A model generated the notes under the pieces. The model had not been told where the DNA came from and did not search any database. It saw only the letters and a list, made by a program, of their open reading frames with translations. A DNA stretch of 64,000 bases, taken from assembly GCF_030540825.1 (NCBI RefSeq), contig NZ_JAUOEO010000001.1, forward strand, positions 1,647,001-1,711,000, read 5' to 3'. Position numbers and translations under genes: made by a program. How positions within the stretch are numbered: position 1 is the stretch's first letter; the number at the start of each line of letters is the position of its first letter. The DNA comes from Flavivirga spongiicola (GTDB taxonomy: Bacteria; Bacteroidota; Bacteroidia; Flavobacteriales; Flavobacteriaceae). Positions 1 to 9,100 of this stretch are shown here, piece after piece.

Positions 1-1
1 T

Positions 2-256
2 GCCATAAGAGCAGTAGATAATTCCGGTGCAACACAAGTGTTTGAAAATACTTTTTTTGAAGTTGATTTAGGCGAAGTTACAATCACTAATAATGCAACT
101 TTTGAAGTCAATATGAACATTGCCGAATGGTTTAAAAATCCAAATACCTGGGACTTAAAGGTATTAAACAATATGCTCATGCCAAACTTTAATGCTCAGG
201 TAATGATGTTTGAAAACGGACAAAATGTATTTAGTTTAAACACAGTTAATCAATAG
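2..256 (+). CDS. MbnP-like secreted protein, C-terminal end (partial)
   Basis: The frame is open from base 2, so the start lies outside the window and only about 84 C-terminal residues are seen. The tail has a Trp-containing stretch (WFKNPNTWDL) and ends with ENGQNVFSL, which resembles the end of MbnP-like domain proteins of Bacteroidota. It stops one base before a di-haem peroxidase-like gene, the usual MbnP/MbnH-type pairing, in which MbnP is an exported partner protein of the haem enzyme. The call rests on a short tail and on the neighbour, so it is tentative. Confidence 0.6.
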   Translation, partial: AIRAVDNSGATQVFENTFFEVDLGEVTITNNATFEVNMNIAEWFKNPNTWDLKVLNNMLMPNFNAQVMMFENGQNVFSLNTVNQ

Positions 257-257
257 A

Positions 258-1322
258 ATGCTTAAATGGATTTCATATTATATGCTACTTTTTTTCATTT
301 GCATATCATGTTCAAATGAAAGCGTCAATAAATATGTCCCTACACCAAGTCCATTGCAAATTCCTCAACTTTTTCAAGACAATATACTTGCCCCTGTTGT
401 TCCTATAAACAATCCACAAACTGTTGAAGGTATTGCATTAGGTAAAAAATTATTCTTCGATCCTATATTATCAGCAGATAATACACAGGCCTGCGCAGAC
501 TGTCATGCCCCGGAAAAGGCGTTTTCTGATGCAGATCGATTTAGCGATGGGATCGATGGTTTTTTTGGCAACCGCAATGCCATGCCTCTCTTTAACTTAG
601 CTTGGAATTACGATGAGAAATTCTTTTGGGATGGTCGGGTATTTAGTTTAGAGCATCAAGCTTTTCTACCTGTAACAGATCCTTTAGAAATGCATAATAC
701 CTGGAAACAAGTAGAACAAAAATTACAACAGCATTCTGAGTATCCCAATTTATTCGAGCAGGCATTTGGAACTTCAACCATAGATTCTACTTTAGTTACC
801 AAAGCCATTGCACAATTTGAACGCATTTTAATTTCTTCTAATTCAAAATTTGACAAACACCTTTTAAACAAGGCAACGTTAACACCTCAAGAACTTAACG
901 GTTTTAATGTTTTTATGGATGAAACAAGGGGTGACTGTTTTCATTGTCATGGCAGTGACAAAAACCCATTATGGACAGATAATATTTTTCACAACAATGG
1001 TTTAGATGTTACTTTTACAGACTTAGGATTGGGCAAAGTAACCGGAGACCCGGCTGATAATGGAAAATTTAAATCGCCTTCTTTAAGAAATCTGGCATTC
1101 ACCGCGCCTTATATGCATGATGGTAGATTTACAACACTCGAAGAGGTTATTAATCATTACAGTGAAGGTTTACAAAACTCTCCAACCATTGATCCTTTAA
1201 TGAAAAAAGTAGCGCAAGGCGGGGTGCACCTTTCAGCTCAGGATAAAGCAGATTTGAAAGCTTTCTTACTATCATTATCTGATTATGAATTTATAAATAA
1301 TTCTGCTTTTTCAAATCAGTAA
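258..1322 (+). CDS. Di-haem cytochrome c peroxidase family lipoprotein (MbnH/CcpA-like)
   Basis: The 354-residue protein has two haem-binding CxxCH motifs, CADCH at residues 79-83 and CFHCH at 227-231, the arrangement of the bacterial di-haem cytochrome c peroxidase/MauG superfamily. The N-terminus is a hydrophobic signal followed by a lipobox-like CISC with Cys18, suggesting an envelope lipoprotein. The region around residues 285-295 (APYMHDGRFTTLEEV) is the typical family segment after the second haem. It would reduce peroxide or oxidise a partner protein in the periplasm. It starts two bases after the MbnP-like stop codon, so the two are co-transcribed. Which of the subfamilies (peroxidase, MauG or MbnH) it belongs to cannot be settled by eye. 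Confidence 0.9.
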   Translation: MLKWISYYMLLFFICISCSNESVNKYVPTPSPLQIPQLFQDNILAPVVPINNPQTVEGIALGKKLFFDPILSADNTQACADCHAPEKAFSDADRFSDGIDGFFGNRNAMPLFNLAWNYDEKFFWDGRVFSLEHQAFLPVTDPLEMHNTWKQVEQKLQQHSEYPNLFEQAFGTSTIDSTLVTKAIAQFERILISSNSKFDKHLLNKATLTPQELNGFNVFMDETRGDCFHCHGSDKNPLWTDNIFHNNGLDVTFTDLGLGKVTGDPADNGKFKSPSLRNLAFTAPYMHDGRFTTLEEVINHYSEGLQNSPTIDPLMKKVAQGGVHLSAQDKADLKAFLLSLSDYEFINNSAFSNQ

Positions 1323-1503
1323 AGAATTCAATAAACATGTTGCTCAAATACAAACAACACTGCTCCTCAGTTTTCAACTAGCTAAAAATTAAAGAGTTCT
1401 ATTTTAAGATTCCACAACACCATGTATTTCATCGAAAAAAAAATCGTTTACTCTATTTTGTGTGATTTTTTACGATCTTTGAGTACCCAAATTTCCTACA
1501 ATC

Positions 1504-1737
1504 ATGACACATGAAAAACCTATAAATAGATTTTGCTCCATATTTGGACATAACTATTTACATGTAGCAAAAATAAATAATGAGACTTCAGAATTAATCT
1601 GTAAATCATGTCAAAACCGTTTTATTTCAACCAATAATGGTCATATCATCAATCTATCGGTATATAAAGAAATGGATGATTTCCACAGTTATCTAAAAAA
1701 GAGAAAAGTCTCTGAATTTTTTAAACCCATATCATAA
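1504..1737 (+). CDS. Small zinc-ribbon-like protein, copy 1
   Basis: This 77-residue protein has the pattern FCSIFGHNY near the N-terminus and ELICKSCQNRF about 20 residues later. The one Cys plus His and the CxxC pair could bind one zinc ion, much as in short DUF1660-like phage and host proteins (CxxxGH...CxxC). A clear paralogue lies 430 bases downstream. The start ATG follows an AT-rich leader. No function can be assigned. The gene is real rather than spurious because the same motif order is conserved in the paralogue despite sequence divergence. Confidence 0.7.
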   Translation: MTHEKPINRFCSIFGHNYLHVAKINNETSELICKSCQNRFISTNNGHIINLSVYKEMDDFHSYLKKRKVSEFFKPIS

Positions 1738-2168
1738 GATAAATTTATATTTTAACGTGAATAATGGACAAGGCATTGTAATTGTTTTAGTGTCAAATCT
1801 ATGATTGATGCATTGAAAACAAATAGATTTATTATAAAAAAATAGCCTGTGTTGGCCCTTGCTCCTTTATATCTTATAGGCATGTTTTATTTTTTTCTAC
1901 AAAGGATAAAATTACATTCAAGTGAGTTAGGTCACAGATTATAACCCCCCACTAGCAAGTAACAGTATTAGTAGCGTCTTTCTACTCAAGATAAAGCAAA
2001 TTTAGAAATCTTTCTATTCGCGTTTTCAAACTGTCATTTATCGATAAAAATTAACTTTAAGAGGAACAATACCACAAAATTGAAGGTTTTTCCGTCAAAA
2101 AAATAGAATTTTTCTTTCATTTTTGTATGATTTTACTTAACTTAATGTTTTGAAAATCAATTAGACTT
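1738..2168 (+). pseudogene. Gene-free gap holding a decayed duplicate of the peroxidase 3' end
   Basis: No intact gene is present. Bases 1984-2017 closely match the 3' end of the peroxidase gene at 1236-1269: both contain CTCAxGATAAAGCAxATTT, giving AQDKADLKAFL in the gene and TQDKANLEIFL here. The stretch 2050-2150 also aligns with 1395-1490 upstream of the first small protein (shared TTTAAGA..ACAA.ACCA and a later TTTTTGT/TGATTTT). I infer a tandem duplication of peroxidase tail plus small zinc-ribbon gene, followed by loss of most of the second peroxidase copy. Confidence 0.6.
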
Positions 2169-2372
2169 ATGAAAACTAATGTAACTACATCTCTTTTTTG
2201 CACTACTTTCGGACACAATTATTTTCGCCTAAACAAAGCAACTTTGAATACTCCAGAATTGATTTGTAAATCCTGTAAAAACTATTTTAGATTTAGCAAA
2301 AAAGGGAATATTGTAAAGGTGAAACAAAAACAAAACATTTTCTCTATCACAAAAACAAAAAGAATGGTTTAA
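2169..2372 (+). CDS. Small zinc-ribbon-like protein, copy 2
   Basis: The 67-residue product is a paralogue of the protein encoded at 1504-1737: FCTTFGHNYF and PELICKSCKNYF align with FCSIFGHNY and SELICKSCQNRF. The C-terminal third is Lys-rich and differs between the copies. It is followed by a rho-independent terminator at 2406-2437, so it is probably a transcription unit of its own. Function unknown; a small Zn-binding fold is the only structural suggestion the sequence allows. Confidence 0.65.
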   Translation: MKTNVTTSLFCTTFGHNYFRLNKATLNTPELICKSCKNYFRFSKKGNIVKVKQKQNIFSITKTKRMV

Positions 2373-2405
2373 ATTATTAACCCATAGAATCCCTAGTTAC
2401 ACAAT

Positions 2406-2437
2406 AAAGAGCTTTCAATTAAGCTCTTTATTTTTTA
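2406..2437 (+). terminator. Rho-independent terminator after the small zinc-ribbon gene
   Basis: Perfect 9-bp arms AAAGAGCTT (2406-2414) and AAGCTCTTT (2421-2429) with a 6-nt loop are followed by a T-rich run. Confidence 0.85.
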
Positions 2438-2506
2438 ATAAGAAAAACCTATAAAACTATATACTAATATAATGTTAGGTTATATGGTAATCCATGACTT
2501 ATATTG

Positions 2507-2514
2507 TATATTTG
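2507..2514 (+). promoter_or_regulatory. Probable -7 element of the suf operon promoter
   Basis: TATATTTG matches the Bacteroidota -7 consensus TAnnTTTG exactly and lies about 70 bases before the first suf gene. I see no good TTG at the usual 19-21 bases upstream, so this is only a half-supported promoter. Confidence 0.45.
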
Positions 2515-2582
2515 TACCCTATTTAGAAGCTGTCTTAATAAAATTACTGTTAATACATTTCTAAATTTAACCAAAGAATGAT

Positions 2583-2912
2583 ATGATAAAAGTTTCTGAA
2601 ACGGCTAAAAAGAAAGTTATTGAATTAATGACTGATGACGGCTATAATCCTTCAACAGACTACGTACGTGTAGGAGTTAAAAGTGGTGGTTGTTCTGGGC
2701 TGTCTTATGATTTAAAATTTGACAAAGAAAGTAAAGAAGATGATAAGGTCTTTGAAGATAATAATGTAAAGATTATCGTAGATAAAAAAAGCTTTTTATA
2801 CCTAATTGGAACAACACTTGAATATTCTGGAGGATTGAACGGAACAGGTTTCGTATTTAACAATCCTAACGCAAACCGTACTTGTGGTTGTGGCGAATCA
2901 TTTTCATTATAA
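2583..2912 (+). CDS. sufA: HesB/IscA-family A-type iron-sulfur carrier (SufA-like)
   Basis: The 109-residue protein carries the three conserved cysteines of A-type Fe-S carriers: Cys37 in GGCSGLSYDL and Cys101/Cys103 in the C-terminal TCGCGESF. A-type proteins receive clusters from the SufBCD scaffold and pass them to apo-proteins in the cytoplasm. It is the first gene of the suf cluster and is 51 bases upstream of sufB on the same strand. Whether it should be called sufA, iscA or erpA cannot be decided from sequence alone; position favours sufA. Confidence 0.93.
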   Translation: MIKVSETAKKKVIELMTDDGYNPSTDYVRVGVKSGGCSGLSYDLKFDKESKEDDKVFEDNNVKIIVDKKSFLYLIGTTLEYSGGLNGTGFVFNNPNANRTCGCGESFSL

Positions 2913-2963
2913 AAGCCCATCTAAATCTTCCCAAAGGGAAGACTTATATAACTAAAAAGAACA

Positions 2964-4415
2964 ATGAGTAATAAATACACAGAGGACGATTTAAGGGAAG
3001 AACTTAAAACCAAAGAATACGAATACGGTTTTTATACTGATATAGAATCAGATACATTTCCTAATGGTTTAAATGAAGATATTGTACGTGCTATTTCCAA
3101 AAAGAAAGAAGAGCCACAGTGGATGACCGATTGGAGACTGGAAGCATTCCGTGTTTGGAAAGAAATGACCGAACCAGAATGGGCAAATGTACATTATGAA
3201 AAACCTGATTTTCAAGGCATTTCATATTATTCTGCACCAAATAGCAAACCTAAATATGATAGTTTAGATGAGGTAGATCCAGAGTTATTGGCAACTTTTG
3301 ACAAACTGGGCATCTCTTTAGATGAGCAAAAGAAATTATCTGGTGTTGCCATGGATGTCGTTGTAGATTCTGTTTCAGTGGCAACAACATTTAAGAAAAC
3401 CTTAGGAGAAAAAGGCATTATATTTATGAGTATTTCTGAAGCTATAAAAGAGCATCCGGAATTAGTCAAAAAATATTTAGGCACCATAGTGCCCCAAAAA
3501 GATAATTTTTACGCTGCCTTGAATAGTGCTGTGTTTAGTGATGGTTCTTTTTGCTACATCCCAAAAGGCGTTCGTTGTCCTATGGAGCTATCAACTTATT
3601 TTAGAATTAATCAGGCTGGCACTGGTCAATTCGAAAGAACATTAGTCATTGCTGACGAAGGCAGTTACGTAAGTTATCTTGAAGGCTGTACAGCACCAAG
3701 TAGAGACGAAAACCAATTACACGCAGCTGTCGTAGAGCTCATTGCTTTAGACGATGCTGAGATTAAATATTCAACAGTACAAAACTGGTACCCTGGGAAT
3801 AGTGAGGGAAAAGGAGGTGTTTACAACTTCGTGACCAAGCGTGGTTTATGTGAGAAAAATGCAAAAATCTCCTGGACACAAGTTGAAACAGGTTCTGCCG
3901 TTACCTGGAAATATCCATCATGTGTATTAAAAGGTGACAATTCTGTTGGTGAATTTTATTCAATAGCAGTAACAAATAACTACCAGCAAGCTGATACAGG
4001 AACCAAAATGATTCATTTAGGGAAAAACACCAAATCGACTATCATTTCAAAAGGAATTTCTGCTGGAAAATCGCAAAATAGTTATCGTGGTTTAGTTCAA
4101 ATAAATTCCAGAGCAGAAAATGCACGTAACTTTTCGCAATGCGATAGTTTACTAATGGGAAATGAATGTGGTGCACATACCTTTCCATATATAGAGGCAA
4201 AAAATAAATCGGCTAAAATAGAACATGAAGCTACCACTAGCAAAATTGGAGAAGATCAAATTTTCTATTGTAACCAACGTGGTATTGATACAGAAAAAGC
4301 CATTGCTTTGATTGTAAACGGGTTTAGTAAAGAAGTTTTAAATAAACTTCCTATGGAGTTTGCAGTGGAAGCTCAAAAATTATTAGAAATAAGTTTAGAA
4401 GGAAGTGTTGGATAA
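2964..4415 (+). CDS. sufB: Fe-S cluster assembly scaffold protein SufB
   Basis: At 483 residues this has the usual SufB length and the SufB/SufD core. Recognisable segments are [16 protein letters not shown], the Cys-containing [17 protein letters not shown] and [20 protein letters not shown], and the C-terminal [21 protein letters not shown]. SufB forms the SufBC2D scaffold on which clusters are built from sulfide delivered by SufS/SufE. The gene lies between the carrier and SufC genes. A 126-base intercistronic gap follows and contains a fragment of the dispersed repeat TGTCATTCCT...GGCAGGAATC. Confidence 0.97.
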   Translation: MSNKYTEDDLREELKTKEYEYGFYTDIESDTFPNGLNEDIVRAISKKKEEPQWMTDWRLEAFRVWKEMTEPEWANVHYEKPDFQGISYYSAPNSKPKYDSLDEVDPELLATFDKLGISLDEQKKLSGVAMDVVVDSVSVATTFKKTLGEKGIIFMSISEAIKEHPELVKKYLGTIVPQKDNFYAALNSAVFSDGSFCYIPKGVRCPMELSTYFRINQAGTGQFERTLVIADEGSYVSYLEGCTAPSRDENQLHAAVVELIALDDAEIKYSTVQNWYPGNSEGKGGVYNFVTKRGLCEKNAKISWTQVETGSAVTWKYPSCVLKGDNSVGEFYSIAVTNNYQQADTGTKMIHLGKNTKSTIISKGISAGKSQNSYRGLVQINSRAENARNFSQCDSLLMGNECGAHTFPYIEAKNKSAKIEHEATTSKIGEDQIFYCNQRGIDTEKAIALIVNGFSKEVLNKLPMEFAVEAQKLLEISLEGSVG

Positions 4416-4541
4416 ATGTCATTCCTAAGAAGGCAGGAATCTCATAAACCAAACCTAAATATATAATTGATATAGAAAAAAGAATCGAGATAAAAGGAAA
4501 TAAACTTTGAATCTTGAACTTAAAACTTTGAATTAAAAAGT

Positions 4542-5294
4542 ATGTTAAAAATTGACAATTTACACGCAAGTGTTGAAGATAAAACGATTTTACAAGGTAT
4601 AAATCTAGAAGTAAAAGCGGGGGAAGTACATGCCATCATGGGGCCTAATGGTTCTGGAAAAAGCACATTAGCTTCTGTTATTGCAGGAAAAGAAGAGTAT
4701 GAAGTAACTAAGGGCAATATTGAATTCAACGGTGAAGATATTGATGAATTAGCTGCCGAAGAACGCGCTCATAAAGGTGTATTTTTATCGTTTCAATACC
4801 CCGTCGAAATTCCTGGTGTTTCTGTTACTAACTTCATGAAAACAGCTATTAATGAAACCAGAAAAGCAAAAGGTTTAGAAGATATGCCTGCAAAAGACAT
4901 GCTTAAATTAATACGTGAAAAATCTGAACTTTTAGAAATCGATAGAAAATTTTTATCACGTTCTTTAAACGAAGGGTTTTCTGGAGGGGAGAAAAAACGT
5001 AACGAAATTTTTCAAATGGCCATGCTAGAACCTAAACTAGCCATCCTTGATGAAACTGATTCTGGTCTTGACATTGACGCTCTACGTATTGTGGCTAATG
5101 GTGTAAACAAACTTAAAAGCAAAGACAACGCTGTCGTTGTTATTACACATTACCAACGCTTGTTGGACCACATCGTTCCTGATTTTGTACACGTATTATA
5201 TAATGGGAAAATCGTGAAATCCGGGACAAAAGAACTTGCTCATGAGCTCGAAGAAAAAGGTTACGATTGGATTAAAGAAGAAGTGAACGCATAG
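4542..5294 (+). CDS. sufC: SufC ATPase of the SufBCD scaffold
   Basis: The 250-residue protein is an ABC-type ATPase: Walker A GPNGSGKST near residue 35, signature FSGGEKKRNE near 150, and Walker B LAILDETDSGLD near 170 followed by a switch His (VITHYQRLL). The FSGGEKKRNEI signature and DETDSGLD are diagnostic of SufC within ABC proteins. It energises cluster assembly on SufBD and has no membrane domain. It sits between sufB and sufD; the 76-base gap to sufD contains CAGTTTACAGT-like short repeats. Confidence 0.97.
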   Translation: MLKIDNLHASVEDKTILQGINLEVKAGEVHAIMGPNGSGKSTLASVIAGKEEYEVTKGNIEFNGEDIDELAAEERAHKGVFLSFQYPVEIPGVSVTNFMKTAINETRKAKGLEDMPAKDMLKLIREKSELLEIDRKFLSRSLNEGFSGGEKKRNEIFQMAMLEPKLAILDETDSGLDIDALRIVANGVNKLKSKDNAVVVITHYQRLLDHIVPDFVHVLYNGKIVKSGTKELAHELEEKGYDWIKEEVNA

Positions 5295-5370
5295 CAGTAA
5301 CCAGTTCACAGTTTACAGTAAGCAGTCAATAAATGCCTACTGAATACTGATAACTGAAGACTTTAAAAAA

Positions 5371-6684
5371 ATGGATTTAAAAGAAAAATTATTATCATCC
5401 TTTTTAGTATTTGAAAACCAAGTAGACATTGACACTTATGTTCACGATGTAAGAAATGATGCTATCAAAATATTTGAAGAAAAAGGCTTTCCAACAAAAA
5501 AAGAAGAAGCATGGAAATACACCTCTTTAAATAAAATATTAAAAGAAGATTATAGTGTTTTCCCAAAACAGGAAAAAGCTATAGAATATAAAGACATTAA
5601 AAAATATTTTATCCATGATATAGATACCTATAAAATTGTATTTATCGATGGTAAATATTCGTCTCACTTATCGCAAACTACTCACGACGGGATGGATGTT
5701 TGCCTAATGTCATCGGCACTTTCAAAACCTAAATACCGTATTTTAATTGAAAACTATTTCAATAAAGCAGCAACAAAAGATAGCCTATCATCACTAAATA
5801 CCGCATTTTCGAGTGAGGGAGCTTATATCCATATTCCTAAGAATAAATTGGTAGAAAAACCAATTCAAATCTTACATTTTTCAACAGGAAACGAATCAGC
5901 AACCATGTTGCAACCACGAAATTTAATTGTGGTCGATGAGAATTCGCATGTTCAAATTATAGAGCGTCATCAAAGTTTAAATGAGAATCCTGTACTTACA
6001 AATAGCGTTACCGAAATTTTTACAAACAAACGTGCTATCGTAGATTATTATAAAATCCAGAACGATAATTCAAATGCATCGTTAATAGACAATACGTTTA
6101 TAAAACAAAAGAAAGAAAGCGTCGCATCGGTCCATACTTTTGCATTTGGTGGCAAATTAATACGCAACAACCTAAACTTCTTTCAAGAAGGAGAGCGTAT
6201 TGATTCTATCTTAAAAGGCGTGACTATTATTGGTGAAAAACAACATGTAGATCATAATACATTAGTACATCATATAGAGCCAAATTGTGAAAGCCATCAA
6301 GATTACAAAGGCATTTTCGGAGAGAATTCAACAGGTGTTTTCAATGGAAAAATTATTGTTGAAAAAGAAGCTCAAAAAACCAATGCATTTCAAGCAAACA
6401 ACAACATTTTAGTAAGTGATAAAGCAACTATAAACACTAAACCACAGCTCGAAATTTTCGCAGATGATGTTAAGTGTTCACATGGATGTACTATTGGTCA
6501 ATTAGACGAAAGTGCTATGTTTTATATGCGTTCGCGCGGTATTCCGGAAAAAGAGGCTAAAGCACTTTTAATGTATGCTTTTAGTAATAACGTGTTAAGT
6601 TCGGTTAAAATTCCCGAAATGAAACAGCGTATTACTAAGATTATTGCGAATAAATTGGGTGTTAATATTGGATTTGATCTATAG
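5371..6684 (+). CDS. sufD: Fe-S cluster assembly protein SufD
   Basis: The 437-residue product is a SufB paralogue with the SufD C-terminal signature: a conserved Cys/His segment DDVKCSHGCTIGQLDESAMFYMRSRG around residues 365-390. The N-terminal half is more divergent and helical, with KKEEAWKYTSL near residue 45, a family hallmark. SufD pairs with SufB and SufC2 and is needed for iron entry to the scaffold. The next gene, sufS, begins 14 bases after its stop, so translation is probably closely linked. Confidence 0.96.
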   Translation: MDLKEKLLSSFLVFENQVDIDTYVHDVRNDAIKIFEEKGFPTKKEEAWKYTSLNKILKEDYSVFPKQEKAIEYKDIKKYFIHDIDTYKIVFIDGKYSSHLSQTTHDGMDVCLMSSALSKPKYRILIENYFNKAATKDSLSSLNTAFSSEGAYIHIPKNKLVEKPIQILHFSTGNESATMLQPRNLIVVDENSHVQIIERHQSLNENPVLTNSVTEIFTNKRAIVDYYKIQNDNSNASLIDNTFIKQKKESVASVHTFAFGGKLIRNNLNFFQEGERIDSILKGVTIIGEKQHVDHNTLVHHIEPNCESHQDYKGIFGENSTGVFNGKIIVEKEAQKTNAFQANNNILVSDKATINTKPQLEIFADDVKCSHGCTIGQLDESAMFYMRSRGIPEKEAKALLMYAFSNNVLSSVKIPEMKQRITKIIANKLGVNIGFDL

Positions 6685-6698
6685 ATTTATTCAAAGCC

Positions 6699-7913
6699 AT
6701 GTTTAACGCACAAAACATAAGAAAAGACTTCCCCATTCTTTCACGTAAAGTAAACGGTAAGCCGCTGGTGTATTTTGATAATGCAGCCACATCTCAAACG
6801 CCACAACAAGTTATTGATGCCATTGTAGATTATTATTCTAACTACAATGCTAATATCCATCGTGGTGTGCATACTTTAAGTCAAGAAGCAACCGATTTAT
6901 ACGAACAAGCACGCCAAAAAATACAAACACACTTTGGTGCTAAGTTTTCCCATGAAATTATACTAACATCTGGAACAACACATAGTATTAATTTAGTGGC
7001 GAACGGCTTTTCTTCGCTCTTAAAAAAAGGTGATGAAATTATAGTTTCGGCTTTAGAACACCATAGTAATATAGTACCGTGGCAAATGCTTTGTGAACGC
7101 ACTGGAGCTATTCTTAAAGTCATTCCTATGAATGAAGAAGGAGAATTGGTGATGCCTGTCTTTGATGATTTATTATCTGAAAACACAAAGCTAGTTTTTG
7201 TAAATCATATATCAAATGCTTTAGGAACCATTAATCCTATTGAATACATCATAGAAAAAGCTCACCAAGTTGGCGCAGCTGTTTTAATTGATGGTGCACA
7301 AGCTTGTCCACATATAAAACCAGATGTCCAAGCTTTAGATGTCGATTTTTATGTGGCCTCTGCTCATAAAATGTGTGGGCCAACAGGCGTTGGTATGCTA
7401 TACGGAAAAGAAGCATGGCTTAACAAATTACCACCTTATCAAGGAGGTGGCGAAATGATTGCCGAAGTAACATTTGAAAAAACAACCTATGCCGATTTAC
7501 CACACAAGTTTGAAGCTGGCACACCAAATATTGCTGGAGGTATTGTTTTTGGAGCTGCTATTGATTATATGAACAGCATTGGATTTGATACTATAGCAAC
7601 TTACGAAAACGAGCTGTTAAATTATGCTACAGAAAAGTTACTTGCTATAGAAGGTTTAAAAATATACGGAACCTCTAAAAATAAAACATCCTTAATTTCT
7701 TTTAATTTAGAGAGCATACACCCTTACGATGTTGGTACAATTTTAGATAAATTAGGAATTGCTGTCCGTACAGGGCATCACTGTGCACAACCGATCATGG
7801 ATTTTTACTGTATTCCAGGAACCGTCCGGGCCTCATTTTCATTTTACAATACTAAAGAAGAGATTGATGCTTTAGTTGAAGGTGTTAAAAAAGCAAAAAT
7901 GATGTTGTCGTAA
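6699..7913 (+). CDS. sufS: Cysteine desulfurase SufS (group II)
   Basis: The 404-residue protein is a class V aminotransferase-fold PLP enzyme. The PLP lysine is in SAHKMCGPTGVG around residue 226, and the catalytic cysteine in the short group II loop RTGHHCAQP around residue 362. The N-terminal VYFDNAATSQTP and NIHRGVHTLS are typical SufS motifs. It releases sulfur from cysteine as a persulfide for SufE and SufBCD. It immediately follows sufD in the operon. Confidence 0.97.
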   Translation: MFNAQNIRKDFPILSRKVNGKPLVYFDNAATSQTPQQVIDAIVDYYSNYNANIHRGVHTLSQEATDLYEQARQKIQTHFGAKFSHEIILTSGTTHSINLVANGFSSLLKKGDEIIVSALEHHSNIVPWQMLCERTGAILKVIPMNEEGELVMPVFDDLLSENTKLVFVNHISNALGTINPIEYIIEKAHQVGAAVLIDGAQACPHIKPDVQALDVDFYVASAHKMCGPTGVGMLYGKEAWLNKLPPYQGGGEMIAEVTFEKTTYADLPHKFEAGTPNIAGGIVFGAAIDYMNSIGFDTIATYENELLNYATEKLLAIEGLKIYGTSKNKTSLISFNLESIHPYDVGTILDKLGIAVRTGHHCAQPIMDFYCIPGTVRASFSFYNTKEEIDALVEGVKKAKMMLS

Positions 7914-8133
7914 TCTTGGTTTCTTTTTTGTAATACCACTTTATATTTGAATTTGTTGTAAAAGAAAATGATGATTTTTTTCTTTATATGAATAATAAAA
8001 ATAAAGCATAGCATTAGTTACGGTTTCTTTTTCTTTTGAAATAGGAAGGAAAAAAGAACGTTTTATTACGGTAAATTCGAATATAAAATGGTATAAATCT
8101 TTATAAAAATTAAAAAACAATAAATACAAACAC

Positions 8134-8562
8134 ATGAAGTTCTTTTTTATACTCCTATCCCTTGTATTTGCAGATAATCGTTGTTCAGAGTCTAAAATAA
8201 ATCAAAATGCCATTTCTTTTGAATATTCAACGCAGTCGAGAGGCAAGTATAAAAATATTAAAATCAGCAAAAAAAACATTTCTGTTGTAAACAAAAGAGC
8301 CACCCCACCTCATACTAAAACATGTAGTGAAACACATTGGAATAAGCTTTTAAAAGCACTCAAATCTATCGATGTTGAAAATATACCCAATCTCAAAGCG
8401 CCTTCAGAAAACCGTTTTTTTGATGGAGCTGCAATAGCTAGATTAAAAATTATTTATGATGGTACGGCTTATGAATCTCAGAGTTTTGATCATGGAAATC
8501 CACCAAAAGAGATAGAAGTACTCGTAAAAGAAATACTATCTACTTCAGAAAACATTGAATAA
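8134..8562 (+). CDS. Secreted hypothetical protein inserted in the suf operon
   Basis: The 142-residue protein begins with a short hydrophobic leader (MKFFFILLSLVFA) and is probably exported. The body contains a Cys in a KTCSETHWNKL segment and a FFDGAAIARLKIIYDG stretch with no motif I can assign to an enzyme. It is 220 bases after sufS and 39 bases before the probable sufE start. I recall similar small proteins next to sufE in other flavobacteria but cannot verify this. No function is proposed; a role in Fe-S assembly is unlikely if it is indeed exported. Confidence 0.7.
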   Translation: MKFFFILLSLVFADNRCSESKINQNAISFEYSTQSRGKYKNIKISKKNISVVNKRATPPHTKTCSETHWNKLLKALKSIDVENIPNLKAPSENRFFDGAAIARLKIIYDGTAYESQSFDHGNPPKEIEVLVKEILSTSENIE

Positions 8563-8586
8563 GAAACTTTCTTTGTTGTATTTTTG
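8555..8586 (+). promoter_or_regulatory. Internal promoter for sufE
   Basis: TTG at 8555-8557 and TATTTTTG at 8579-8586 are separated by 21 bases, matching the Bacteroidota consensus TTG-N19/21-TAnnTTTG. The -7 box overlaps an upstream in-frame TTG codon at 8584, so translation more likely begins at GTG 8602. Confidence 0.55.
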
Positions 8587-8601
8587 TATAAAATTGTAAC
8601 T

Positions 8602-9024
8602 GTGACTATTGAAGACATACAAAATGAAATTATAGACGAATTCTCAATGTTCGATGATTGGGAAGAGCGTTATCAATATATGATTGATTTGGGTAAAGAT
8701 TTACCTTTAATTGACAATCAATATAAAACGGAGAGCAACATTATTAAAGGTTGCCAAAGTAAAGTTTGGGTACACGCCGAAATGAAAGATGATAAAATAG
8801 CTTTTACAGCAGATAGTGATGCTATTATCACAAAAGGTATCATCGCTATTTTAATACGTGCTTTTTCAGATCAGCACCCAAAAGACATCATTGATGCAGA
8901 TACTGATTTTATAGATAAAATTGGTTTAAAAGAACACTTGTCTCCTACTAGAGCCAATGGTTTAGTAAGTATGGTAAAGCAACTTAAAATGTATGCCATT
9001 GCTTACCAAACACAACTTAACTAG
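8602..9024 (+). CDS. sufE: SufE sulfur acceptor
   Basis: The protein of about 140 residues has the SufE sulfur-acceptor motif IKGCQSKVW with the catalytic Cys, and the conserved ITKGIIAILIRAFS segment. SufE accepts persulfide sulfur from SufS and stimulates its activity. I chose GTG at 8602 (VTIEDIQNEIIDEF) because flavobacterial SufE proteins usually start near this point and because the alternative TTG at 8584 lies inside a -7 promoter element. It follows the unknown secreted gene and precedes the DUF59 gene. Confidence 0.93.
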   Translation: MTIEDIQNEIIDEFSMFDDWEERYQYMIDLGKDLPLIDNQYKTESNIIKGCQSKVWVHAEMKDDKIAFTADSDAIITKGIIAILIRAFSDQHPKDIIDADTDFIDKIGLKEHLSPTRANGLVSMVKQLKMYAIAYQTQLN

Positions 9025-9100
9025 TTTATTTACTTGTAGTTTAGTTAATTTCAACAAATTCTAAACGCATTAACAAATAAACGAATAAACATTTTTTAAA

